A stretch of 6,328 bases of DNA, taken from JBBSDV01 sp038240335. Its GTDB lineage: Bacteria > Chloroflexota > Dehalococcoidia > DSTF01 > JACRBR01. This document shows positions 1 through 6,169 of the stretch, in pieces (within the stretch, counting starts at the first letter, position 1; every line of letters begins with the position of its first letter). Below the pieces are notes generated by a model. It was not told where the DNA came from. It did no database searches and saw only the letters and a list, made by a program, of their open reading frames with translations. The stretch lies in contig JBBSDV010000177.1 in the NCBI GenBank assembly GCA_038240335.1, positions 1 through 6,328 on the forward strand, written 5' to 3'. Position numbers and translations under genes: made by a program.

Positions 1-824
1 CCGGTTGCGGAGCCCGCCGTCGTCTTCGGACGAATCGCTCGCCGGTGCGATCTGCTCGCCATGTGCTCAGGCACCTCAGGCACGGCCGGCATTGGCGGTA
101 CCGAGAACGACGAAGGCGCAGTGCTCCGCTTCGGCGGCGCGGCGTCGATCGCGCGCGGGGCCGCCGCACCCGTCGGCCCCGAAGGAGCCTCGACGGCGCC
201 AGCAACACCGTGCTTCGCCGCCGCGCCGATGGGCATTGCGATCGTCACGTGGCCCGAGGCCTTGGCTTCGTCCATCCGGATCAAAAACGCGTCGTGCGCC
301 TGCCGCATCTGGGGCTCGAGGAGCGTGTCCCGTGCTTCTTCGATGAAATCGCGATCGACGTCGTAACTCAACCGAGCGCGGTGCGTGAGGAATACACGCG
401 CCGCCAACACGATCATCTCGTCGTCGGCCTCGCGATCGATCATGAGCACGCGATAGAAGTCATACGGACGCTCACGCACCGTTTCGCTCTGCCGCTTCCG
501 GAGGATGCGCTGCCAGCGGCTTCGCGGCCGCGCTGCTATTGATGGTGCGTCCGGCTCGCGAGGCGGCAGGAAGAGGTCGTACGCGTCGCGTTGCTCTTGG
601 TCCATCAGGAGTGCGTACGCATCGTTCAAGTCTTGGATCCCCAGAACGTCGAACGCGCTGTCCGGCTGCTGCTGGTTCCGTGCGACGAGCAGCCAGTACG
701 CCTCTTCAACCAAGACGCGCGGCGCCTGCCGGTCGAGTTGGAGCGTCTTATACGGGTCGACGGCTTCCCGCTGATCGTCCGACGGCACTCTCGCGGCTCG
801 TTGGTCCTCGAGCGCTCTGCTCAC
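1..824 (-). CDS. Tandem degenerate J-domain-like protein, 3' end outside window
   Basis: I do not recognise this as a named Tad component. The frame is open from a GTG at 824 to the window edge (274 codons, no stop). Residues 23-86 look like a J domain: DPYKTLQLD at the front, a helix with EEAYWLLVARN (40-50), QPD at 53-55 where HPD is expected, then LNDAYALLMDQEQRDAYD (66-83), matching the usual 'l.eAY.vLsd...R..YD'. Residues 119-181 repeat the plan: RPYDFYRVLMID, then FIEEARDTLLEPQMRQAHD, with no HPD. Nine Arg/Lys lie in the 21-residue joint (99-119). After residue 196 the chain is Pro/Ala/Gly-rich and ends in a basic stretch, SRSHRRAIRPK (257-267). Without HPD, canonical Hsp70 stimulation is unlikely, so a binding or scaffold role is my inference. 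The gene starts 10 nt after tadC, behind a GAGG at 836-833 (8-nt spacing), so it is probably co-expressed. An in-frame GTG at 833 is a weaker alternative start. That the gene is real is well supported; its function is unknown. Confidence 0.75.
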   Translation of the reverse strand, partial: MSRALEDQRAARVPSDDQREAVDPYKTLQLDRQAPRVLVEEAYWLLVARNQQQPDSAFDVLGIQDLNDAYALLMDQEQRDAYDLFLPPREPDAPSIAARPRSRWQRILRKRQSETVRERPYDFYRVLMIDREADDEMIVLAARVFLTHRARLSYDVDRDFIEEARDTLLEPQMRQAHDAFLIRMDEAKASGHVTIAMPIGAAAKHGVAGAVEAPSGPTGAAAPRAIDAAPPKRSTAPSSFSVPPMPAVPEVPEHMASRSHRRAIRPKTTAGSAT

Positions 825-836
825 GGTACGCACCTC
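825..836 (-). promoter_or_regulatory. Ribosome binding site for the J-like gene
   Basis: GAGG at 836-833 overlaps the TGA stop of tadC and sits 8 nt before the GTG at 824. It favours this GTG over the in-frame GTG at 833, whose only upstream candidate is a weak AAGAG. The position suggests translational coupling to tadC. Confidence 0.5.
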
Positions 837-1734
837 AACTCTTGAATGCATCGATCACGTTCAAGACAACCGGGCCGATCGTCACGATAAACAGCGATGG
901 CAGGAGAAACAGGACGAGTGGGAACACCATCTTCACCGGCGCCTGGCGCGCGACCTGTTCGGCACGCTGGCGACGATGAAGCCGCATCTGCCGAGCCTGC
1001 ACCCGCAGCACGCCGCCAATACTCGTGCCGAGAGATTCGGCCTGGACGATCGAGTTCACGAACGTCATCAAGTCCGGGATGTCAACTCGCGCCGCCATCT
1101 CGAGCAACGCGTCCCGGCGCGTCCTGCCGAGCGCGACCTCGCGCAGCATGCGATGAATCTCGTCCGACAGTGCCCCTTCGTACCGCTCCGCGACGCGCTG
1201 CAGCGCGAAATCGAGACTGAGGCCGGCTTCGACACACGTCGTCAGCAGGTCGATGGCGTTCGGCATCGATCGCCAGATCTTCGTTTGGCGCGCCTTTGCC
1301 CGGCGCCGCAACAGGAAGAAGGGCCCGAAGATGCCAAGCGCCGCGATGAGGAGAATCGGAGCCAGAGCCGTCGCTGACGGCGAGCCGCTCGTCGCCACCC
1401 ACACAAGCACGAGGTACGTGACGGGCAGCAGTGTCGACGTCACGAGCACGATGGTGAAGAATTGCGACAGCGTCATCGGGTCGCCCGCTACCGTCAGCCA
1501 GCGCCGAGCGCGCGAGATCATGCTCGTCGGCAGCACGCCCATCAGCACGCGCACGCCCGCATCAATCAGCGGGAACGTGACGCGTCGTGAGAACGCAGAC
1601 TGTTCCTCGACGACGATCTGGTGATGTCGACCGAGCGACCGGATGCGGGCCTCCGCCTCGTTCTTGCTGCGCATGTACCACAGCACAAAGAGGAAGACAG
1701 ACAATGAAGCAGTGACGGCGATCAGCGGAATCAT
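835..1734 (-). CDS. tadC: TadC, Tad pilus inner-membrane platform protein
   Basis: This 299-residue integral membrane protein belongs to the type II secretion F (T2SSF/GspF-like) family. It pairs with TadB to form the platform on which the CpaF ATPase acts during Flp pilus assembly. Hydrophobic segments lie at about 2-21, 92-114, 122-142 and 268-293. The cytoplasmic T2SSF domain spans about 157-262, starting MPNAIDLLTTCVEAGLSLD, with the usual second half around ESLGTSIGGVLR (233-244). The run APVKMVFPLVLFLLPSLF (265-282), followed by a Gly-Pro (287-288), is a hallmark of TadC and separates it from TadB. Length is normal for the family. The ATG at 1734 has an AGGAG six bases upstream, and the gene follows tadB with a 9-nt gap. 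The stop is TGA at 837-835. I see no truncation or missing motif. Confidence 0.93.
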   Translation of the reverse strand: MIPLIAVTASLSVFLFVLWYMRSKNEAEARIRSLGRHHQIVVEEQSAFSRRVTFPLIDAGVRVLMGVLPTSMISRARRWLTVAGDPMTLSQFFTIVLVTSTLLPVTYLVLVWVATSGSPSATALAPILLIAALGIFGPFFLLRRRAKARQTKIWRSMPNAIDLLTTCVEAGLSLDFALQRVAERYEGALSDEIHRMLREVALGRTRRDALLEMAARVDIPDLMTFVNSIVQAESLGTSIGGVLRVQARQMRLHRRQRAEQVARQAPVKMVFPLVLFLLPSLFIVTIGPVVLNVIDAFKS

Positions 1735-1740
1735 GACTCG

Positions 1741-1745
1741 CTCCT
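1741..1745 (-). promoter_or_regulatory. Ribosome binding site of tadC
   Basis: AGGAG at 1745-1741 lies 6 nt before the tadC ATG and shares two bases with the tadB TAG stop codon (1746-1744). Ribosomes finishing tadB therefore end on the tadC start signal, which suggests coupled translation. Confidence 0.7.
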
Positions 1746-2709
1746 AGATGTCGATATTGAGAATCCGCTGGATCGTCAGGAGACCGAGTAGATTAAGCAC
1801 GAACCAGATCACGAGCAGGACGATGCCCGCTCCGGTCGTCCAGAGCAACGACATCATCGACGGATTGATCGCGAGAAACACTAATCCGAGCAGCGCCGGC
1901 CAAAGCGACAGAATCCAGCCAGTGAGCCGCTGTGAGGACGTCAGCGTCTTGATCTCGCCCTGGATGCGCGAGCGGTCGCGCATCGTCTCCGTGACGATCT
2001 CGAGCACCTCCGCGAGGTTGCCACCGGTCGCGCGCTGGATCAGGATCGCCGTTACCACCATGTCGACGTCGTCGCTGCCGATGCGTTCGTTCATCGCCCG
2101 CAGCGCGTCTTCCATGCTGGCGCCGAGGTTAACGTCGAGCAGCATGCGGTTCAGTTCGTTCGCGATCGGCGCTCCCATCCGCTTCGACGCGACGTCGATG
2201 CTCTGCGCAAACGCGAAACCGGCTCGCAGGCCGCTCGCGACGAGCGAGACCGTCTCGACGAGCTGCGCGTTCACTTCGCTCAAGCGGCGCTTCGTCCGGA
2301 AGCGTAGCCAATACGATGGCGCCATGTATGCGAAGAGGAAGACCGGGATGGCGATGACGACCGCGATGCTGCTGCGAGCGATCACCAGGACGAGACCCGC
2401 AGCGACGATGCCCGCGAACCCCCGAACCAGCAAGTACTCCCCCGACCGCAGCTTTACGTTCGCGCGCTCGAGATCGTCGGTCCAGCGCTCCGCATAGCCG
2501 CTCGCGCTGAGCCAGCGGCTGATCGCCGGGATGCTGGACGGCGCGCGCCGCAGCACGCCGCTGTTCATCTTGCCGCCGCCGGTATTCTTGCGCGGCGAAA
2601 GATCCCGCAGCCGTTCCTCCGAAGGATGCATCGCGCGCGCCCGGATCAGCCACGCCGAGAACATGAAGACGGTCGCCGCCGCGCAGAACGATGCGACGAT
2701 CGCGATCAT
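1744..2709 (-). CDS. tadB: TadB, Tad pilus inner-membrane platform protein
   Basis: TadB is the first of the two T2SSF-family platform proteins of the Tad machine and partners TadC and the CpaF motor at the cytoplasmic membrane. From the ATG at 2709 it is 321 residues long, typical for the family. Membrane segments lie at about 2-22, 95-111, 114-135, 266-281 and 290-311. The cytoplasmic T2SSF domain covers about 146-245. It includes QLVETVSLVASGLRAGFAFA (149-168), DVNLGASMEDAL (192-203) and the conserved RATGGNLAEVLE (226-237), the TadB/GspF-type Gly-Gly-Asn turn. A GTG at 2715 is in frame, but the GGAGGT at 2719-2714 overlaps it, whereas this site is well placed for the ATG at 2709. That ATG overlaps the cpaF stop as ATGA. 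The stop is TAG at 1746-1744. Confidence 0.93.
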   Translation of the reverse strand: MIAIVASFCAAATVFMFSAWLIRARAMHPSEERLRDLSPRKNTGGGKMNSGVLRRAPSSIPAISRWLSASGYAERWTDDLERANVKLRSGEYLLVRGFAGIVAAGLVLVIARSSIAVVIAIPVFLFAYMAPSYWLRFRTKRRLSEVNAQLVETVSLVASGLRAGFAFAQSIDVASKRMGAPIANELNRMLLDVNLGASMEDALRAMNERIGSDDVDMVVTAILIQRATGGNLAEVLEIVTETMRDRSRIQGEIKTLTSSQRLTGWILSLWPALLGLVFLAINPSMMSLLWTTGAGIVLLVIWFVLNLLGLLTIQRILNIDI

Positions 2710-4031
2710 CGCCACCTCCCGTCCGGAAGCCCCATTTCGAGGTCGACGCCAGCGCGCTTGAAGCGCTCCGCGAACGTCGGCGTAATGCCGGTCGGCAGCA
2801 GGTCGCCCTCGATCGAGCCGGTCGAGCTGACGCCGGTCTGCTCGAAGCGGTACAGCTCCTGCATCGTCACGATGCCGCTCTCGAGACCGGTGATCTCGCT
2901 GACGCTACTGACGCGGCGCCTGCCGTCGCTGTAGCGCGCAAGCTGCACGACGAGGTGCAGCGCCGCGCCGATCTGCTCCCGGATCGCCCGCACCGGCAGG
3001 TCGAAGCCTGCCATCAACACCATGTTCTCGATCCGCGAGAGAGCGTCGCGCGTCGTGTTGGCGTGGACCGTCGTGAGCGAGCCCTCGTGTCCCGTGTTCA
3101 TCGCCTGCAGCATGTCGAACGCCTCAGCGCCGCGTACCTCGCCGACGATGATCCGGTCCGGCCGCATGCGCAGCGCGTTGCGCACGAGGTCGCGCTGCGT
3201 CACTTCGTTCTTGCCCTCGATGTTCGGCGCCCGCGCTTCCATCGAAACGATGTGCGTCTGCTGCAGCTTCATCTCGATCGGATCCTCGATCGTCACGATG
3301 CGCTCGCGGCTCGGGATGAACTCCGAGATCGAGTTGAGCAACGTCGTCTTGCCCGTGCCTGTACCCCCCGAGATCACGGTGTTGAGCCGCTGGCCGACGC
3401 ACGCCCGGAAGAAGTCGGCCATCCCCTGCGTCATCGTGCCGTTCGCAACTAGATCCGTGATGTGATACTTGTCCGGCCGAAACTTTCGGATCGTCAGCAC
3501 CGGGCTCTTTGGAACGAGCGGCGGGATGACGACGTTGACGCGCGAGCCATCGGGCAGCCGCGCGTCGACGTACGGCGACGACTCGTCGACACGGCGGCCA
3601 ATCGGCGCGATGATCCGCTCGACGATTCGCATGATGTGGGCGGTGTCGCGGAACCGATACGGTGCCAGATAGATGATGCCGTCGCGCTCGAAGTACACCT
3701 CGTCCGGCGCGTTCACCATCACTTCCGAGATCGTCGTGTCCGCCAGCAGCGGCTCGATCGGCCCGAAGCCGATCGCCTCGTGCATCACGCGGCCGATCAC
3801 GTGCTCCCGGTCGTCGCCGAGCAGCGCCGGGTACATCTGCGTCACGAGCTGGCGAGCCGCCCCCTCGATCGCGGCGCTCGCGCGATCCTTGTCCATGCGC
3901 TCCATCGCGTTGAGGTCCATGTCCTGCAGCAGCCGCATGTGCACCTGCTGCACGGCATCCGAGAAGTCGGCCTGCTGTGTAATAGTGTCGGAGACGCCGT
4001 TGCGGCCCGCGTGCGTGGTGTCGATTGCCAT
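2706..4031 (-). CDS. cpaF: CpaF/TadA, Tad pilus assembly ATPase
   Basis: This is the hexameric secretion ATPase (type II/IV secretion, VirB11-like, PilT/GspE superfamily) that powers Flp pilus assembly from the cytoplasmic face of the TadB/TadC platform. It has 441 residues, close to the family norm. An N-terminal helical region (about 20-90) contains FGPIEPLL (89-96), which opens the N-terminal domain typical of CpaF. The DARLPDGSRVN motif lies at 156-166. The ATPase core shows a Walker A GGTGTGKTT (222-230), an Asp box TIEDPIE (247-253), a Walker B-type IIVGEVRG (294-301) with Glu298, and a His box GHEGSLTTVHAN (314-325). All motifs are intact, so it should be active. The C-terminal tail has the TG.....G.......PTG.TPTF pattern common in CpaF. 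The gene starts 3 nt after cpaE and overlaps tadB by 4 nt. Confidence 0.97.
   Translation of the reverse strand: MAIDTTHAGRNGVSDTITQQADFSDAVQQVHMRLLQDMDLNAMERMDKDRASAAIEGAARQLVTQMYPALLGDDREHVIGRVMHEAIGFGPIEPLLADTTISEVMVNAPDEVYFERDGIIYLAPYRFRDTAHIMRIVERIIAPIGRRVDESSPYVDARLPDGSRVNVVIPPLVPKSPVLTIRKFRPDKYHITDLVANGTMTQGMADFFRACVGQRLNTVISGGTGTGKTTLLNSISEFIPSRERIVTIEDPIEMKLQQTHIVSMEARAPNIEGKNEVTQRDLVRNALRMRPDRIIVGEVRGAEAFDMLQAMNTGHEGSLTTVHANTTRDALSRIENMVLMAGFDLPVRAIREQIGAALHLVVQLARYSDGRRRVSSVSEITGLESGIVTMQELYRFEQTGVSSTGSIEGDLLPTGITPTFAERFKRAGVDLEMGLPDGRWR
2714..2719 (-). promoter_or_regulatory. Ribosome binding site that decides the tadB start
   Basis: GGAGGT lies inside the last codons of cpaF, 4 nt before the ATG at 2709. 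The alternative GTG at 2715 begins within this element and so cannot use it. The tadB start and cpaF stop share the bases ATGA, a classic termination-reinitiation arrangement. Confidence 0.7.
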
Positions 4032-4034
4032 GGT

Positions 4035-5258
4035 CTAACTCCCCTCCGCCGTCGCGGGCTGTCGCCCCGCCGACCAGCGGCGTGTGCTCGTCTTCTTGCG
4101 GCCCTGCTCCACCTTGCCGCCGGCGATCACCGTCGCCAGATCCATGAAGCCCTTCGCGGCGATGGACTGCGGCGATGTAATGACGATCGGCTGCCCGAGG
4201 TGCGTCCCCTGCCGCAGCTTCCGGTCGTACGGGATCTGCCAGAACACCTCGCGCCCCAGCGCGTCCTGCACCGCCGCCGCGCGTACGACGTCGTCCGGCG
4301 ACACAGCGTTGGTCACCACGCGCATTCGGTCTTCCGGATACGAAAGCGACTTGAGCGCCCGCATCGCCTCGATCGTGTCGCGCACGCTCGCATACTCCGC
4401 CGTCGTCACCCATAGCACGATCGTCGCCAGGTCGACGGCGATCTCCGAGAACTCGCTCAGCGTCCCGGACGTGTCGAGCACCACCTTGTCGTACGTCCGG
4501 GCGAGCATCTCGATCGCGCGGCGCACGTCCTCGGGCGATGTCTGCCGCCACTGCAGTACCGTCGGCGCGCTGAGCACATCGAGCCCCGAGACTTCGTGGC
4601 GCACCAGGTAGCGCGAGAGGTCCTCGCGGTTCACGCGATCGATGTCGCGCGCCATGTCGAAGAGCGTCCGTTCCGGCTTCACATCGAGCATGCCGGTGAT
4701 GTCGCCGAACCCGTTATCGAGGTCGACCACCGCCACCGATCCCGACTGCTGCTGCGCCAGCGCCACCGCGACATTCGTCGCAATCGTCGACTTGCCAATC
4801 CCGCCCTTCGCGCCGAACACCGTGATCACCGTCGCCTGCGTCGGTGCCGAGCCGATCTCGCCGGCCTTGCGCATTCGCCGGTTGTCCTCCGCCTCGAGCG
4901 TCTTGAAGATCGACTCACGCAGCACGTCGGGCCGCACCGGCCGCGGCAGATAGTCGCGCGCGCCGGCGAGCATCGCCTTGCGCGCGTTCTCGATGTCGCG
5001 CGAGTGCGAGTAGATGACGACCGGCGTGTTTGGCAGCACGCTCAGCAGCGACTCGATCGTCTGCAGCGGCCGCTCCATCGGCTCGTTCGCGCCGACGAGG
5101 ATGATGTCCGGCGCCGACTCGCGCGCCAGCGTCACGGCCTCGATGCCGTAGCTCGACTCGCCGCCCGCCGTCAGGCCGGCCGCCTTGATCACCTGCTTCA
5201 TCTCGAAGCGGGTCTGCACATCCTGGTCGACGATCATCAATTCCGGCGTTTTCGCCAC
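4035..5258 (-). CDS. cpaE: CpaE/TadZ, MinD/ParA-like localisation ATPase with pseudo-receiver domain
   Basis: CpaE/TadZ proteins place the Tad machine in the cell. This one has 407 residues. Residues 5-123 form a response-regulator receiver-like domain: it keeps acidic residues in MIVDQD (8-13), but the phosphoacceptor position in PDIILVGANEP (50-60) is Gly56 instead of Asp, and the usual Lys of the KP motif is Arg106. Phosphorylation is therefore unlikely, in line with the atypical receivers known in TadZ. After a short linker comes a ParA/MinD ATPase domain (about 143-375) with a complete deviant Walker A, AKGGIGKST (150-158, signature Lys151), a Walker A' VDLDNGFGD (178-186) and a Walker B-like KVVLDTSG. 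The tail after about 380 is basic and polar. The start is GTG at 5258, with GGAGGA only 3 nt upstream; an internal ATG at codon 8 would cut into the first strand. The stop is TAG at 4037-4035. Confidence 0.92.
   Translation of the reverse strand: MAKTPELMIVDQDVQTRFEMKQVIKAAGLTAGGESSYGIEAVTLARESAPDIILVGANEPMERPLQTIESLLSVLPNTPVVIYSHSRDIENARKAMLAGARDYLPRPVRPDVLRESIFKTLEAEDNRRMRKAGEIGSAPTQATVITVFGAKGGIGKSTIATNVAVALAQQQSGSVAVVDLDNGFGDITGMLDVKPERTLFDMARDIDRVNREDLSRYLVRHEVSGLDVLSAPTVLQWRQTSPEDVRRAIEMLARTYDKVVLDTSGTLSEFSEIAVDLATIVLWVTTAEYASVRDTIEAMRALKSLSYPEDRMRVVTNAVSPDDVVRAAAVQDALGREVFWQIPYDRKLRQGTHLGQPIVITSPQSIAAKGFMDLATVIAGGKVEQGRKKTSTRRWSAGRQPATAEGS
4039..4047 (-). promoter_or_regulatory. Ribosome binding site of cpaF
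   Basis: GGAGGGGAG at 4047-4039 is embedded in the last codons of cpaE. Its GGGAG part sits 7 nt before the ATG at 4031. It supports this start and coupled translation of cpaE and cpaF. Confidence 0.65.
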
Positions 5259-5261
5259 TGT

Positions 5262-5267
5262 TCCTCC
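5262..5267 (-). promoter_or_regulatory. Ribosome binding site of cpaE, short spacing to a GTG start
   Basis: GGAGGA is separated from the GTG at 5258 by only ACA. It is the strongest purine match upstream of the frame and supports the GTG, though the spacing is shorter than usual. It lies in the 48-nt gap after cpaB. Confidence 0.6.
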
Positions 5268-5282
5268 GTGGGTCCCGCAGCT

Positions 5283-5304
5283 CGCGGCCGCTTCGTGCGC
5301 CGCG
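5283..5304 (-). other. Possible GC-rich hairpin between cpaB and cpaE
   Basis: On the coding strand CGCGGC (5304-5299) can pair with GCCGCG (5288-5283) around a 10-nt loop, just after the cpaB stop. No T-run follows, so it is not an intrinsic terminator. It could be a processing or stability element, or simply chance in GC-rich DNA. Confidence 0.25.
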
Positions 5305-5306
5305 CT

Positions 5307-6143
5307 CTATCGACCGGCGACGGGCGCCGTCAGGTCATTCATCTTCGTCGGCTGGTTCTCCCCGAACGACCGCAGCGTCAGCGTAATCTCGCCCTGCGAC
5401 TCCGCAAGGATCAATCGCTGCACATCCTCCGGTGCCAGCGCCAGCGTCACGTTCGACGCCGTCGCCGTATCGACCTTGTCCGGCCGCTGGGCGATATCAG
5501 CCTTCGTCGGATCCTGCGCGATCGGCTGTCCGTCAGCGCCGATCGACACGACGCTCTTCACCTCTTGCTTCGCGCGCGCCAGCACCAGGACGTTCTGGAA
5601 GAGCGTCTGGACACGTTGCACCTGCGCATCGTTCGTCGGCGACGTCTTGTCGGTGAACGAGAGCACGACATCGACGCGGTCGCCCGGGACGAACAGCCCG
5701 CCGATCGCCGAGGTATCGCTGATCTTGAGCGCGACGGCGCGCTGGCCGGCCGGGATCTTGAAGGCGAGCTGGTCGCTGCGCTTGTCGTCGGCCACTTGCC
5801 CGATCTGCGCTTTCGAGAGCTGTTGCCCCTTGAGCAGGTCGACGCGCGTCACCTGCCCCGCGACGGCGGCCGTGTCGCCAATCGGGTCGGAGACGACATC
5901 GGCCGCGGCATACTGGGCGACGCGAAAGAGCTCCGGCGTCAGCCTCGTGCCCGCCGGAATCGCGCTATTCGCGACGAGCACGCGGGCGTTGCCGGCGGCC
6001 ACCGTTCGCGGCCCCGACGAGCCACCGCGCCCCGAAAGCGCGGCGAAGATCAGTACGCCCGTAAGCAGCGCCAGCGCCGCGGCGCCGATGATCAACCAGC
6101 GGTTCCCCCGCTCCCCCGTCATGCTGGAAATGATCACACTCAT
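5307..6143 (-). CDS. cpaB: CpaB/RcpC, Flp pilus assembly protein with SAF domain
   Basis: CpaB/RcpC is a membrane-anchored, outward-facing Tad component. In diderms it works with the secretin; its role in secretin-less systems is less clear. The protein has 278 residues, within the family range. A single N-terminal membrane anchor lies at about 16-36 (WLIIGAAALALLTGVLIFAA), preceded by Arg12 and Arg15. A SAF domain follows at about 52-115, with ARVLVANSAIPAGTRLTPE (53-71) and a VDLLKGQQLS turn. The RcpC domain contains GQRAVALKI (133-141) and the diagnostic PGDRVDVV (153-160), then TLFQNVLVLA and a C-terminal VTLALAPEDVQRLILAESQG. Between these two is a polar, Asp/Lys-rich stretch likely to be a loop. 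The ATG at 6143 is preceded 6 nt upstream by AGAGGAG (6156-6150), which decides against a longer open frame reaching back to 6299. The stop is TAG at 5309-5307. Confidence 0.93.
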   Translation of the reverse strand: MSVIISSMTGERGNRWLIIGAAALALLTGVLIFAALSGRGGSSGPRTVAAGNARVLVANSAIPAGTRLTPELFRVAQYAAADVVSDPIGDTAAVAGQVTRVDLLKGQQLSKAQIGQVADDKRSDQLAFKIPAGQRAVALKISDTSAIGGLFVPGDRVDVVLSFTDKTSPTNDAQVQRVQTLFQNVLVLARAKQEVKSVVSIGADGQPIAQDPTKADIAQRPDKVDTATASNVTLALAPEDVQRLILAESQGEITLTLRSFGENQPTKMNDLTAPVAGR

Positions 6144-6149
6144 GCTCTG

Positions 6150-6156
6150 CTCCTCT
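6150..6156 (-). promoter_or_regulatory. Ribosome binding site of cpaB
   Basis: AGAGGAG sits 6 nt before the ATG at 6143, in the 26-nt gap after the TadE-like gene. It fixes the start directly ahead of the membrane anchor and rules out the upstream GTG at 6299. Confidence 0.75.
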
Positions 6157-6169
6157 GCTGCTTGCTTCG

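Noticed and set aside
45..542. 165-codon plus-strand frame in the left part of the window
   Set aside because: The opposite strand carries the J-like frame, which follows tadC with a ribosome binding site and reads as a structured protein. The plus-strand product is Arg/His-rich and has no convincing start signal.
591..845. 84-codon plus-strand frame opposite the tadC end
   Set aside because: Its plausible-looking residues mirror the first J-like module on the other strand. It overlaps the end of tadC antisense and has no supporting context.
3124..4551. 475-codon minus-strand frame overlapping cpaE and cpaF
   Set aside because: It is out of frame with both genes, and its product is dominated by Arg, Gly, Ala and Asp with no domain pattern. 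It is a shadow of cpaE and cpaF.
5284..5291. GCGGCCGC palindrome as a possible operator
   Set aside because: An 8-bp G/C palindrome is common by chance in DNA this rich in GC, and it lies inside an operon just after a stop codon. There is no second copy or promoter nearby.
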